Part shown: positions 8,514 to 19,497 of the stretch, piece after piece
Layout of the letters: every line of letters starts with the position of its first letter
Position numbering within the stretch: the stretch's first letter is position 1
NCBI GenBank assembly: GCA_035541655.1
Contig: DATKMY010000168.1
Span: forward strand, 18,343 to 82,342
DNA from: CAIWHR01 sp035541655
GTDB lineage: Bacteria; Pseudomonadota; Gammaproteobacteria; Burkholderiales; Casimicrobiaceae
Direction of reading: 5' to 3'
DNA: 64,000 bases
Translations under genes and position numbers: made by a program
The notes under the pieces: generated by a model
Told to the model about the DNA's origin: nothing
Databases searched by the model: none
What the model saw: only the letters and a program-made list of their open reading frames with translations

Positions 8514-9158
8514 ATGCCGAGCCTCCACAATCTGCTGCTGTTCACTGCCGCCGCCGTGCTGCTCGTGCTGACGCCCGGGCCCAACCTGCTCTATCTGCTC
8601 TCGCGCACGCTGGCGCAGGGCCGCTCCGCGGGCCTCGTGTCGCTCGCCGGCACGACGAGCGGCTTCGTCGTCCACATCGTCGCGGCGTCGTTCGGGCTGT
8701 CGGCGGTGTTCGTCGCCATCCCCGTCGCCTACGACGCGCTGCGCTGGGCCGGCGCGGGATACCTGTTGTGGCTCGCGTTCGACGCCGTGCGCCCGGGCGC
8801 GGGCGGAGGCGCGGGCGGAATCTTCGCGCCGCGCGCGCTTCCGCGAGCCGCGCCGTCCAAACTGTTCCGAATGGGCCTCATCACGAGCATTCTCAACCCG
8901 AAGGTCGCGCTCTTCTACCTCGCCCTCTTCCCGCAGTTCGTCGAGCCTGCACGCGGCAGCGTGCTGGTGCAATCGCTGGTGCTCGGGCTCGTCCAGCTCG
9001 TGATCGCCGTGGTCGGCGACACGCTGTTCATCCTCGCCGCGGCGCGCGTCGCGCGCTGGTTCGCCGATCGCCCGTTCTGGGCGGCGGTGCAGCGCTGGCT
9101 CCTCGCGAGCGTGTTTGCGGGCATCGCGGCGAAGCTCGCGTTCGACGACCGGCGATGA
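8514..9158 (+). CDS. LysE/RhtB-family amino-acid exporter
   Basis: A 214-residue inner-membrane protein with about six hydrophobic segments and the family signature TPGPN near residue 20, followed by NPKVALFYLALFPQF. The family exports amino acids and derivatives such as homoserine, threonine and leucine. An upstream GTG at 8502 is in frame, but ATG 8514 has a GAGG at better distance. Its place inside the leucine cluster makes branched-chain compounds a possible substrate, not shown by sequence. Confidence 0.85.
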   Translation: MPSLHNLLLFTAAAVLLVLTPGPNLLYLLSRTLAQGRSAGLVSLAGTTSGFVVHIVAASFGLSAVFVAIPVAYDALRWAGAGYLLWLAFDAVRPGAGGGAGGIFAPRALPRAAPSKLFRMGLITSILNPKVALFYLALFPQFVEPARGSVLVQSLVLGLVQLVIAVVGDTLFILAAARVARWFADRPFWAAVQRWLLASVFAGIAAKLAFDDRR

Positions 9159-9213
9159 CGGCGAACACCGCGCGAGCGGCCGCCGCTGTCGGGGCCGGTC
9201 CAACGAGTCGCTG

Positions 9214-10347
9214 ATGCTCCTCTCCGACGAGCAGGCGTCGATCCGCGACACGCTGCGCGCGTTCGCGGCGGAGCGGCTCGCGCCGCACGCCGCGCGCTGG
9301 GACAGGGAGCATCACTTTCCGCGCGCGGAGCTCACGGCGCTCGGTGAGCTGGGCGTCATGGGCGTCGTCGTTCCCGAGCGCTGGGGCGGCGCTGCGCTCG
9401 ACTACGTGTCGCTCGCGGTTGCGCTCGAGGAGATCGCTGCCGGCGACGGCGCGGTCTCGACGATCGTCAGCGTCCAGAACTCGGTGGTCTGCGGTCCGAT
9501 CAACGCGTTCGGCAGCGACGCGCAGAAAGAGCGATTCCTCGCGCCGCTCGCCCGCGGCGAGAAGCTTGGCTGCTTTTGCCTGACTGAGCCGCAGGTCGGC
9601 TCCGACGCTGCGGCGATCGCGACGCGCGCGGAGCGACGCGGCGACGACTTCGTTCTGAACGGCGTCAAGCAGTTCATCACGACTGGGAAGAACGCGGAGG
9701 TCGCCGTCGTCTTCGCGGTGACCGACAAGGCTGCGGGCAAGAAGGGCATCTCGGCGTTCCTGGTCGAGACGACCACGCCCGGCTACGTCGTCGCCCGCGT
9801 CGAGGAAAAGCTCGGCCAGCGCGCCTCCGATACCGCGCAGATCGTGTTCGAGAACTGCGTCGTGCCGGCGGCGAATCTGCTCGGACGCGAAGGCGAGGGC
9901 TACCGGATCGCGCTCGCGAATCTCGAGGCCGGCCGGATCGGCATCGCCGCGCAGGCGGTGGGCATGGCGCGCGCGGCGTTCGAGGCTGCGCTCGCGTACG
10001 CGCGCGAACGAACGAGCTTCGGCAAGACGCTCGCCGAGCACCAGGCGGTCAGTTTCAGGCTGGCCGACATGGCGACCGCGATCGAGGCCGCGCGGCAGCT
10101 CGTGTGGCATGCGGCCGCGCTGCGCGACGCGGGGCGTCCCTGCCTCAAGGAGGCATCGATGGCGAAGCTCTACGCTTCCGAGATGGCCGAGCGCGTCTGC
10201 TCGGATGCGATCCAGGTGCACGGCGGCTACGGTTACGTCGCCGACTTCCCTGTCGAGCGGATCTATCGCGACGTGCGCGTCTGCCAGATCTACGAGGGAA
10301 CAAGCGAGATCCAGCGCCTCGTGATCGGCCGCGCGCTCGCTTCCTGA
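9214..10347 (+). CDS. Acyl-CoA dehydrogenase, short-chain type
   Basis: 377-residue flavoprotein. It carries FCLTEPQVGSDA and LNGVKQFITTG signatures and the C-terminal QIYEGTSEIQR motif whose Glu is the catalytic base in short/medium-chain enzymes. This separates it from the isovaleryl-type enzyme upstream. The likely substrate is a short straight or branched acyl-CoA (butyryl- or 2-methylbutyryl-CoA). The assigned ATG follows the LysE stop by 55 nt. Electrons would go to electron-transfer flavoprotein, not encoded here. Confidence 0.92.
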   Translation: MLLSDEQASIRDTLRAFAAERLAPHAARWDREHHFPRAELTALGELGVMGVVVPERWGGAALDYVSLAVALEEIAAGDGAVSTIVSVQNSVVCGPINAFGSDAQKERFLAPLARGEKLGCFCLTEPQVGSDAAAIATRAERRGDDFVLNGVKQFITTGKNAEVAVVFAVTDKAAGKKGISAFLVETTTPGYVVARVEEKLGQRASDTAQIVFENCVVPAANLLGREGEGYRIALANLEAGRIGIAAQAVGMARAAFEAALAYARERTSFGKTLAEHQAVSFRLADMATAIEAARQLVWHAAALRDAGRPCLKEASMAKLYASEMAERVCSDAIQVHGGYGYVADFPVERIYRDVRVCQIYEGTSEIQRLVIGRALAS

Positions 10348-10374
10348 CCGCCAAGGCCACGGAGGACCCGGCTC

Positions 10375-10977
10375 ATGTCTGGCGCGATCGACTTCTATTT
10401 CGATTTCTCGTCGCCGTACGGCTTCCTCGCGTCGCAGAAGATCGAGGCGCTCGCGCAGAAATACGGGCGCTCCGTCGACTGGCATCCCATTCTCCTCGGC
10501 GTCATCTTCAAGGAGACGGCGGCGGCGCCGCTCACGATGATTCCGCTCAAGGGCGAGTACTCGAAGCGCGACCTCGCGCGGAGCGCCCGCTTCCACGGCC
10601 TGGAATTCCGGATGCCCTCGAAGTTCCCGATCGCGACGCAGGCGGCCGCCCGGATCGTGCTGTGGCTCGAGGGGCGCGATCCGGAGCTCGCCGTGCGCAT
10701 CGCGAAGGCGCTCTACGGCGCGTACTTCCTCGGCGACGTCGACATCTCCGACCCGGAGCAGGCGATCGCAGTCGCGGCCGGAGAAGGCGTCGATGCGAAC
10801 GAAGCTCGCGCCGCGATCGGCGATCCGGCGGTCAAGCAGGGGCTCAAACGCGAGGTCGAGCAGGCGATCGCGCGCGGCGTGTTCGGCTCGCCTTACGTCA
10901 TCGTCGACGGCGAGCCGTTCTGGGGGCTCGATCGCTTCGACCAGGTCGAGCGCTGGCTCGCGACGGGCGGCTTCTGA
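10375..10977 (+). CDS. DsbA/kappa-GST-family 2-hydroxychromene-2-carboxylate isomerase-like protein
   Basis: 200 residues of the thioredoxin-like DsbA/kappa glutathione-transferase fold. It starts with DFYFDFSSPYGFLAS, where a Ser replaces the CxxC thiol, and ends with GVFGSPYVIVDGEPFWGLDR. This pattern is typical of glutathione-dependent 2-hydroxychromene-2-carboxylate isomerases. No naphthalene-degradation genes are present, so the name reflects family only. A paralogue lies at 19710-20366. Confidence 0.82.
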   Translation: MSGAIDFYFDFSSPYGFLASQKIEALAQKYGRSVDWHPILLGVIFKETAAAPLTMIPLKGEYSKRDLARSARFHGLEFRMPSKFPIATQAAARIVLWLEGRDPELAVRIAKALYGAYFLGDVDISDPEQAIAVAAGEGVDANEARAAIGDPAVKQGLKREVEQAIARGVFGSPYVIVDGEPFWGLDRFDQVERWLATGGF

Positions 10978-10992
10978 CGGGCGAGAGGGCGG

Positions 10993-11628
10993 ATGGCCGA
11001 ATACACGCTGCATTGCTTCGCGCAATCGGGCAACGCCTACAAACCCGCGCTCGCGCTCGAGCTCGCGGGCGCCGATTGGGCGCCGAGGTTCGTCGACTAC
11101 TTCGGCGGCGAGACGCGCACGCCCGCCTATCGCGCGCTCAACGTCATGGGCGAGGTGCCCGTCCTCGAGCATCGCGGCGCGGCCCTGAGTCAATCGGGCG
11201 TGATCCTCGACTATCTCGCGACGGCGCTCGGGCATTTCGGACCCGCCGACGAGGCCGGGCGCCGCGATATCCTGCGCTGGCTCCTCTTCGACAATCACAA
11301 GCTCACGAGCTACACGGCGACATACCGCTTCATGCGGACGTTCGTGAAGAACCCCGACCCCGCGGTGATGGCCGAGTTCCGGCGTCGCGCGGAAGGCGCG
11401 TGGGGCGTTCTCGGCGCGCATCTCGACGAGCGCCGCTATGTCGTCGGCGAGCGGCTGACGATCGCGGACATTTCGCTCTGCGGTTACCTCTATTTCGACG
11501 ACGAGATCGGCGTCGACTGGAACGTGTATCCTTCGATCCGCGACTGGCTCGCGCGGATTCGCGGCGAACCGCGGTGGGCGCACCCCTACGAACTGATGCC
11601 GGGGCATCCGCTGCAGGCGGCCGGCTGA
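10993..11628 (+). CDS. Glutathione S-transferase family protein
   Basis: 211 residues with an N-terminal thioredoxin-like domain (about 1-78, with the cis-Pro in GEVPVLEH and the glutathione-binding QSG loop) and an all-helical C-terminal domain holding VGERLTIADISL. The N-terminal catalytic position shows Ser/Asn near AQSGNAY. It follows the isomerase-like gene by 15 nt, so the two glutathione-linked proteins are probably made together. Substrate unknown. Confidence 0.85.
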   Translation: MAEYTLHCFAQSGNAYKPALALELAGADWAPRFVDYFGGETRTPAYRALNVMGEVPVLEHRGAALSQSGVILDYLATALGHFGPADEAGRRDILRWLLFDNHKLTSYTATYRFMRTFVKNPDPAVMAEFRRRAEGAWGVLGAHLDERRYVVGERLTIADISLCGYLYFDDEIGVDWNVYPSIRDWLARIRGEPRWAHPYELMPGHPLQAAG

Positions 11629-11718
11629 AACCACGGATTCGCCAATGACGATCCACACCCGCGAGCCTTCGCCGATCTGCGCCCGGCGCGAGGCGCTTCC
11701 GCTGGCGCAAGTGCTGCC

Positions 11719-12360
11719 GTGACCGGAATTCACGACCTCGGGCTGTTCGTCGTCGCCGGGCTGCTGCTCAATGTCACGCCCGGTCCCGACATGACTTACA
11801 TCGCCGCGCGCTCGGCCGCGGGGGGATTTGGCGCGGGCGTGGCGGCCACGCTTGGCATTACGACCGGTTGCATCGTGCACACCCTCGCCGCAGCGGCGGG
11901 TCTTTCCGTGCTGCTCGCCACTTCCGCGGTGGCGTTCACCGCACTCAAGTGGTGCGGCGCAGCCTATCTCCTGTATGCGGGAACCCGCCTTCTGCTCACG
12001 AGCGCCCGCGCGCCGCGCGAGGCCGACGTCGAAGCGCTGCTCCCGGCGGCCGCCCCGCCGCGGATCTTTCGCGAGGCGTTCGTCATCAACGTCTTCAATC
12101 CGAAAGTGGCGCTGTTCTTCCTCGCGTTCCTGCCGCAGTTCATCGACGCGGCCGCCCCGGCGAAGGCGCTCGCCTTCATCGCGCTCGGCTGCCTGTTCAA
12201 CTTCAACAGCCTCTTCGTCAACGTGCCGGTCGCGTGGCTCGCCGCGCGCGCAGGGAGCCGAATCCGCGCCCATCGTTCGGCGGCGCGGTGGCTGAGCGGC
12301 GCGATCGGCGCGCTCTTCGTGCTGCTCGCGGCGAGGCTCGCGATGCTCGAGCGGAACTGA
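11719..12360 (+). CDS. Second LysE/RhtB-family exporter
   Basis: 213-residue membrane protein with the family signature TPGPDMTYIAARS near residue 20 and a later NPKVALFFLAFLPQF. It is a paralogue of the exporter at 8514-9158 in the same gene array. The start is a GTG at 11719 with no clear ribosome site. The next gene, liuB, begins 15 nt after its stop. Confidence 0.84.
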   Translation: MTGIHDLGLFVVAGLLLNVTPGPDMTYIAARSAAGGFGAGVAATLGITTGCIVHTLAAAAGLSVLLATSAVAFTALKWCGAAYLLYAGTRLLLTSARAPREADVEALLPAAAPPRIFREAFVINVFNPKVALFFLAFLPQFIDAAAPAKALAFIALGCLFNFNSLFVNVPVAWLAARAGSRIRAHRSAARWLSGAIGALFVLLAARLAMLERN

Positions 12361-12374
12361 CGGCGCCCCGGGTC

Positions 12375-13982
<1,608 letters not shown>

Positions 13983-13997
13983 GCCAGCCCCAAGTCC

Positions 13998-14897
13998 ATG
14001 GCAAAGACGAAGACTCCCGCCACGAACCACGCGCCGCGCGCGGCAGCGAGCGCGGGAACGGCCGCGTACAGCTCCCCGGCGCGTCAACCGGGAGCGCTCT
14101 ACGAAACGATCGCCGTCGACGTCCGTGAGTCCGTCGCGCTCGTGGTCCTCTCGCGGCCGGACGTCCACAACGCGTTCAACGCCGTGCTCATCGCGGAGCT
14201 CACGCGCGCGCTTCGGGCTCTCGACGGCAATCCGTCGATTCGGGCCGTCGTCCTCCTCGGCGAGGGCAAGAGCTTCTGCGCGGGCGCCGATCTAAACTGG
14301 ATGACGGAGATGGCGAGGTACGGCATCGCGGAGAACCTCGCCGATGCGAACGCGCTCGCCACGATGCTCAAGACGCTGTATCGCCTCTCGAAACCGACGA
14401 TCGCCCGCGTTCACGGCGCCGCGTTCGGCGGTGGTGCGGGACTGGTCGCCTGCTGCGACATCGCGTTCGCTGCGCAGGACGCGACGTTCTCCTTTTCCGA
14501 GGCGAAGCTAGGATTGATCCCGGCAACGATAGGCCCGTATGTCGTCGAGGCGATCGGCGCCCGTCATGCGCGGCGCTACTTCCTCTCTGCGGAGCGTTTC
14601 GCCGCGGCCGAGGCATTACGCATCGGACTGGTCCACGAAATCTACCCGCTCGAAGAGCTCGACGCGCGGATCAACGAAGTGCTGGCATCGCTGCTGCTCG
14701 CAGGGCCGCGCGCACAGGACGAAGCGAAGGCGCTGATCCGCGCCGTGCGCCCCGGCCCGATCGACGACGCGATGGTCGCCGACACGGCGGCGCGGATCGC
14801 CGGAGTGCGCGGATCGGAAGAAGGCAAAGAGGGCGTGGCGGCGTTCCTGCGCAAGCGCTCGCCGGCGTGGGTGCCGCAATCGCTGCGCAAGAAATGA
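13998..14897 (+). CDS. liuC: Methylglutaconyl-CoA hydratase (crotonase family)
   Basis: 299-residue enoyl-CoA hydratase family member. The CoA/oxyanion segments are FCAGADLNWM (93-102) and GGGAGL (144-149), with E168 in the EAKLGLIPATIGPYV block. Position between the two carboxylase subunit genes fits 3-methylglutaconyl-CoA hydration to HMG-CoA. The first ~34 residues (Lys/Thr/Ala-rich, no predicted structure) are extra compared with ordinary crotonases; a shorter start is not obvious, since the frame stays open and ATG 13998 directly follows liuB. Confidence 0.92.
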   Translation: MAKTKTPATNHAPRAAASAGTAAYSSPARQPGALYETIAVDVRESVALVVLSRPDVHNAFNAVLIAELTRALRALDGNPSIRAVVLLGEGKSFCAGADLNWMTEMARYGIAENLADANALATMLKTLYRLSKPTIARVHGAAFGGGAGLVACCDIAFAAQDATFSFSEAKLGLIPATIGPYVVEAIGARHARRYFLSAERFAAAEALRIGLVHEIYPLEELDARINEVLASLLLAGPRAQDEAKALIRAVRPGPIDDAMVADTAARIAGVRGSEEGKEGVAAFLRKRSPAWVPQSLRKK

Positions 14898-14927
14898 CGG
14901 CGCGGACGAGATGACGGAGCACAGACG

Positions 14928-15551
14928 ATGACCGACGCGCTCTCGGCCTTCGACACCTGGCAGCTCGTCGCCCTGGCGGCAGCGCTTGGCTGGGCGAGCG
15001 GCATTCGACTCTACGCGGTACTCTTCATCGTCGGAGGCCTCGGCTATCTCGACGTGATCGGGCTGCCACACGGGCTCGCGCTGCTCGAGCACCCGTGGGT
15101 TCTCGCCGCATCGGGGTTCATGTTCTGCGTCGAGTTCTTCGCCGACAAGATTCCCGGCGTCGACACGCTGTGGGACTTCGTTCACACGTTCATCCGCATT
15201 CCCGCCGGCGCCGCCCTCGCCGCGAGCGTGTTCGGCGACTCGAACGCGGCCGCGACGCTCGCCGCTGGGATTCTCGGCGGATCGCTCGCCGCCGGCAGCC
15301 ATTTCGCCAAGGCGGGGAGCCGTGCCGTCATCAACACATCGCCCGAACCGTTCTCCAACTGGGCCGCGTCCTTCGGCGAGGATCTCGCCGTCGGAACGAT
15401 GCTGTGGCTCGCGTTCACGCACCCGATCGCTGCGCTCGTCGTTCTCGCGGTGCTCGTCGCGTTCATGCTCTGGCTGATCCCGAAGATCTGGCGGCTCATC
15501 CGCAGGCTCTTCGGCAGGTTGACCGACGCTCCGGGCGCGCCGGTCCGCTGA
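14928..15551 (+). CDS. DUF4126 membrane protein
   Basis: 207 residues, mostly hydrophobic, with about five membrane spans and a polar KAGSRAVINTSPEPFSNW loop that marks the DUF4126 family. It ends with a basic Arg-rich tail expected on the cytoplasmic side. Function unknown. It sits between liuC and liuD with 30- and 15-nt gaps, so it is very likely co-transcribed with the carboxylase genes. Confidence 0.82.
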   Translation: MTDALSAFDTWQLVALAAALGWASGIRLYAVLFIVGGLGYLDVIGLPHGLALLEHPWVLAASGFMFCVEFFADKIPGVDTLWDFVHTFIRIPAGAALAASVFGDSNAAATLAAGILGGSLAAGSHFAKAGSRAVINTSPEPFSNWAASFGEDLAVGTMLWLAFTHPIAALVVLAVLVAFMLWLIPKIWRLIRRLFGRLTDAPGAPVR

Positions 15552-15566
15552 AGCTCGCGCGCGTCG

Positions 15567-17576
15567 ATGTTCGACAAGATCCTGATCGCCAACCGCGGAG
15601 AGATCGCCTGCCGGGTGGCGCGCACCGCGCGCCGGATGGGCGTGCGGACGGTTGCCGTCTATTCGGATGCCGACGTCGGCGCGCTGCACGTGACCGTTTG
15701 CGACGAAGCGTATCGGCTTGGCCCGCCCCCGCCGCGCGAGAGCTATCTGGACGGTGACGCGATCATCGCGATCGCCAGGAGATCGGGCGCGCAGGCGATC
15801 CATCCCGGCTACGGATTTCTCTCCGAGAACGAGGACTTCGCCGCGGCGTGCGCGCGCGCAGGTCTCGTGTTCATCGGTCCTCCGCCCGCGGCCATCGCCG
15901 CGATGGGCTCGAAGTCGGCGGCGAAAAGCATCATGGGCAACGCCGGCGTGCCGCTCGTGCCCGGCTACCACGGTGACGACCAGGATCCCGGGCTTCTCGC
16001 TCGCGAGGCCGCGAAAATCGGCTACCCGGTGCTGATCAAGGCCGTGGCCGGAGGCGGCGGCAAGGGAATGAAGATCGTCGAGCGCAAAGCCGAGTTCCCG
16101 GCCGCGCTCGCGTCCGCAATGCGCGAAGCAAAGTCGTCTTTCGGCGACGACCGCGTGCTGGTCGAGAAATATCTGGCGGCGCCGCGGCACATCGAGATCC
16201 AGGTGTTCGCCGATACGCACGGCAACGCCGTCTATCTGTTCGAGCGTGACTGCTCGGTGCAGCGGCGCCATCAGAAAGTGCTCGAGGAAGCGCCGGCGCC
16301 GCGGATGCAGCCCGAGCATCGCCGCGCGATGGGACAGGCGGCGGTCGCGTGTGCGACGGCGATCGGCTACGTCGGCGCCGGAACCGTCGAGTTCATCGCG
16401 GCGGACTCGTTCGACCGCGACGGTGCGTTCTACTTCATGGAGATGAACACGCGATTGCAGGTCGAGCACCCGGTCACCGAAATGGTCACCGGCGAGGACC
16501 TCGTGGAGTGGCAGCTGCGCGTGGCGGCCGGCGAGCCGCTGCCGAAGCGCCAGGAGCAGCTCGCGCTGTCCGGGCATGCGATCGAGGCGCGCATCTACGC
16601 CGAGGACCCGGAGCGCGGCTTCCTGCCGTCGATCGGTACGATCAGGCATCTGCGCGCGCCCGCGGCGCGCTCGGCGGTGCGCGTCGACACCGGCGTTCGT
16701 GCGGGCGACGAGATCTCGGCGTACTACGACCCGATGATCGCGAAGCTGATCGTCCACGGCGCCGATCGCGGCGCTGCGCTCGCCTGCATGCGCGCGGCGC
16801 TCGCGGATTACGAGGTCGTCGGCGTGGCCACGAACGTCTCGTTTCTAAGTCGCGTCGTTGTCCACGACGCCTTCGCCTCCGGCAACGTCGACACCGGCCT
16901 CATCGAGCGGAATCGCGCGGCGCTGTTTCCGCCGCGAGCGCCTGCACCGCGAGAGGCGCTGCTAGCCGTCGCGATCGCTGAAGTTCGCGCGCTCGTCGCC
17001 GAGCGACGCAAAGCGGCGACCGCTTCCGGCGATCCCCACTCGCCGTGGCATGCCGTCGACCCGTGGTGGCCGAACAGCGCCGTTCACGGGATCTCGCTGA
17101 TCGTCGCCGACGGGGATACGCGCCACGCGATCTTCGTGCGCCGCGACGACGACGGATGGCGCGTCGCGCTCCCCGACGGCGAGGTCTCGGTTCGGGCGGC
17201 GGAGCGCGACGGGCGCCTCGCAATCGTCACTCCCGACGCCGAGCTGCGGGCGACCGTCGTGCGCGACGGAGGGTTGCGCCACGTCTTCACGCGCGAATGG
17301 CGGGCAAGCCTCGTGCTCGTCGACCCGCTCGCGCGCGCTGGAGCCGAGGAGGCGCACGGCGGGCATCTGACGGCGCCGATGTCGGGCCTCGTGGTCGCCG
17401 TGATGGTCAAGCCGGGAGAGAAGGTGCCGAAGGGTGCGCCGCTGATGATCCTCGAAGCGATGAAGATGGAGCACACGATCGCGGCGCCTGCCGCGGGTGT
17501 GGTGAAAGCAGTCAACTTCGCCGCCGGCGACCGCGTGAAGGAAGGCGCGGACCTCGTCGACATCGACGACGCTTGA
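15567..17576 (+). CDS. liuD: Methylcrotonyl-CoA carboxylase, biotin carboxylase/carrier (alpha) subunit
   Basis: 669 residues: biotin-carboxylase domain (about 1-445, with the ATP-grasp glycine loop GGGGKGMK and the MNTRLQVEHPVTE block), a linker domain, and a C-terminal biotinyl domain whose EAMKMEH motif places the biotin on K633. It carboxylates its own biotin with ATP and bicarbonate for use by LiuB. The biotin synthesis genes further along the window would supply the cofactor. Confidence 0.96.
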   Translation: MFDKILIANRGEIACRVARTARRMGVRTVAVYSDADVGALHVTVCDEAYRLGPPPPRESYLDGDAIIAIARRSGAQAIHPGYGFLSENEDFAAACARAGLVFIGPPPAAIAAMGSKSAAKSIMGNAGVPLVPGYHGDDQDPGLLAREAAKIGYPVLIKAVAGGGGKGMKIVERKAEFPAALASAMREAKSSFGDDRVLVEKYLAAPRHIEIQVFADTHGNAVYLFERDCSVQRRHQKVLEEAPAPRMQPEHRRAMGQAAVACATAIGYVGAGTVEFIAADSFDRDGAFYFMEMNTRLQVEHPVTEMVTGEDLVEWQLRVAAGEPLPKRQEQLALSGHAIEARIYAEDPERGFLPSIGTIRHLRAPAARSAVRVDTGVRAGDEISAYYDPMIAKLIVHGADRGAALACMRAALADYEVVGVATNVSFLSRVVVHDAFASGNVDTGLIERNRAALFPPRAPAPREALLAVAIAEVRALVAERRKAATASGDPHSPWHAVDPWWPNSAVHGISLIVADGDTRHAIFVRRDDDGWRVALPDGEVSVRAAERDGRLAIVTPDAELRATVVRDGGLRHVFTREWRASLVLVDPLARAGAEEAHGGHLTAPMSGLVVAVMVKPGEKVPKGAPLMILEAMKMEHTIAAPAAGVVKAVNFAAGDRVKEGADLVDIDDA

Positions 17577-17610
17577 CGCGGCGCTCGGGCGATAACGCAT
17601 CGAGGCTCCC

Positions 17611-18531
17611 ATGAAGATCCTGCTCCAATCGCCGCGCGCCGATGAATGGCAGGCGCCGCTTGCGTCCGCGATGCCCGAAGCCAGCGTCGCGGTGTGGCCC
17701 GACGCGCCCGCGAACCCCGACTACGCCCTCGTATGGAAGCCCCCGGCGGAGGTCTTCGTCCGCGCGCGGCCCAGACGCGCGATCTTCAATCTGGGTGCCG
17801 GCGTCGACGGGCTGATGGGCGTGCCGACGCTGCCGAACGACGTGCCCGTGATCCGCCTCGAGGACGCGGGGATGGCCGAGCAGATGGCGGACTACGTGAT
17901 CGTCGCGGTGCTCCGCGCCTACCGCGAAATGGACGTCTACGCGGCGCAGCAGCGCGAGGCGCTTTGGCGCACGCGCCCCCCGCCCATCGCGAAGAGCGCG
18001 TTCGGCGTTGGCTTCCTCGGCTTCGGCGTGCTCGGCAACGCCGTTGCGCGCGCGCTTCGCCCCTTCGGCTTCCCGCTCTACGCCTGGAGCCGCACGCGCA
18101 AGGTGGCGCCTGGGGTCGTGTCCTATGCGGGATTCGCGGAGCTCCACGAATTTCTCGCCAAGGCGCGCGTGCTCGTCTGCCTGCTGCCCGCAACGGCCGA
18201 CACCGCGTCGCTCCTCGATCGCGTCGCGCTGCAGACGCTGCCGGCGGGGGCGCACGTCGTCAATGTCGCGCGCGGCGGCATCGTCGTCGACGAGGATCTG
18301 ATCGCGCTGCTCGACAGCGGTCACCTCGGCGGCGCGACGCTCGACGTCTTCCGCGAAGAGCCGCTGCCGCGCGAGCATCCGTTCTGGCATCATTCGCGCA
18401 TCGTGCTCACGCCGCACATATCGGCGATAACGCTGGTCACCGATTCGATCGCGCAGATCGCCGCGAAGATCCGCCGACTCGAGCGCGGGGAACCGGTCAC
18501 CGGCGTCGTCGACCGCGTGCGCGGCTATTGA
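17611..18531 (+). CDS. D-2-hydroxyacid dehydrogenase, glyoxylate/hydroxypyruvate reductase A type
   Basis: 306-residue NAD(P)-dependent 2-hydroxyacid dehydrogenase. The dinucleotide-binding loop is GFLGFGVLGNAVA (about 136-148). The catalytic Arg sits in NVARGGIVVDE, the Glu in FREEPLP and the His in LTPHIS. This is the short GhrA-like form. It has no known step in leucine breakdown; its place between liuD and the HMG-CoA lyase gene (9 nt before the latter) suggests joint expression only. Confidence 0.88.
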   Translation: MKILLQSPRADEWQAPLASAMPEASVAVWPDAPANPDYALVWKPPAEVFVRARPRRAIFNLGAGVDGLMGVPTLPNDVPVIRLEDAGMAEQMADYVIVAVLRAYREMDVYAAQQREALWRTRPPPIAKSAFGVGFLGFGVLGNAVARALRPFGFPLYAWSRTRKVAPGVVSYAGFAELHEFLAKARVLVCLLPATADTASLLDRVALQTLPAGAHVVNVARGGIVVDEDLIALLDSGHLGGATLDVFREEPLPREHPFWHHSRIVLTPHISAITLVTDSIAQIAAKIRRLERGEPVTGVVDRVRGY

Positions 18532-18540
18532 GGTGCGGAA

Positions 18541-19464
18541 ATGACGAAGGCGTCGCGTTCATCGCTGCCGCGACGGGTCCGCCTGGTCGAGGTGGGTCCC
18601 CGTGACGGGCTGCAGAACGAAAAGGCGATCGTGCCGACCGACGTCAAGGTCGCACTCATCGACAGCCTGACCGACGCCGGTTTCCCGGCGATCGAGGCGA
18701 CGTCGTTCGTGTCGAAGAAGTGGGTTCCGCAGATGGGCGATGCTGCCGAGGTCATGGCGCGCATCCGGCGCAAGCAGGGCGTGCGCTACCCGGTGCTCAC
18801 GCCGAACATGCACGGGTTCGAGGCCGCGCTCGCCGCGAAGGCCGACGAGGTCGCCGTGTTCGTCGCCGCGTCGGAAACCTTTTCGCGCAAGAACATCAAT
18901 TGCGGGATCGCCGAGAGCCTCCAGCGCGCGCGGCCGATCTACGACGCGGCGAAGGCGCATCACGTCCGCGTTCGCGGCTACATTTCGTGCACGCTCGGAT
19001 GCCCCTACGAGGGGGACGTCGATCCCGCGAGGGTGAGCGAAGTCGCCGCGTCGTTGTTCGCGCTGGGATCGTACGAGATCGCTCTGGCAGACACGATCGG
19101 CGTCGCGACGGCAGGCAGGACGCAGGCGCTGATCGAGCGCGTCGCAGCCCACGTGCCCGTGGCGGCGCTGGCCGGGCACTTTCACGACACCTACGGGCAG
19201 GCGCTCACCAATACCTACGCGGCGCTGGAGATGGGTGTGGCGACTTTCGACTGCTCGGTCGCGGGACTCGGCGGCTGCCCTTATGCGAAGGGTGCCACCG
19301 GCAACGTTGCGAGCGAGGACGTCGTCTATCTGCTGGACGGCCTCGGCATCGAGACCGGTGTCGATCTCGGAGCGCTGCGCGCCGCGGGGCAGGCGATCTC
19401 GGATTTTCTCGACCGCCCCCCGGCATCGCGCGTCGCGCGCGCGCTCGCGGCAAAGAGTGCCTAG
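18541..19464 (+). CDS. liuE: Hydroxymethylglutaryl-CoA lyase
   Basis: 307 residues of a TIM-barrel HMGL-like enzyme that splits HMG-CoA into acetyl-CoA and acetoacetate, the last step of the leucine pathway here. R21-D22 (VGPRDGLQNE) and H213/H215 (GHFHDTYGQ) match the catalytic and metal-binding residues. C246 in AGLGGCPYAKGATGN is the signature active-site Cys. No gene activating acetoacetate (SCOT or synthetase) is in the window. Confidence 0.95.
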   Translation: MTKASRSSLPRRVRLVEVGPRDGLQNEKAIVPTDVKVALIDSLTDAGFPAIEATSFVSKKWVPQMGDAAEVMARIRRKQGVRYPVLTPNMHGFEAALAAKADEVAVFVAASETFSRKNINCGIAESLQRARPIYDAAKAHHVRVRGYISCTLGCPYEGDVDPARVSEVAASLFALGSYEIALADTIGVATAGRTQALIERVAAHVPVAALAGHFHDTYGQALTNTYAALEMGVATFDCSVAGLGGCPYAKGATGNVASEDVVYLLDGLGIETGVDLGALRAAGQAISDFLDRPPASRVARALAAKSA

Positions 19465-19497
19465 GGCGGGCGTGCTGACGACCGTGCGGAGGCCCGC

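Noticed and set aside
11645..11722. A 25-codon open frame between the GST and LysE genes, ending in the GTGA of the LysE start
   Set aside because: No ribosome site and no recognisable sequence. It could be a leader peptide through the overlap, but support is too thin.
9028..12273. A 1,081-residue open frame on the minus strand
   Set aside because: It runs antisense to five well-recognised plus-strand genes and its composition (Arg, Glu, Ala) is typical of a shadow frame.
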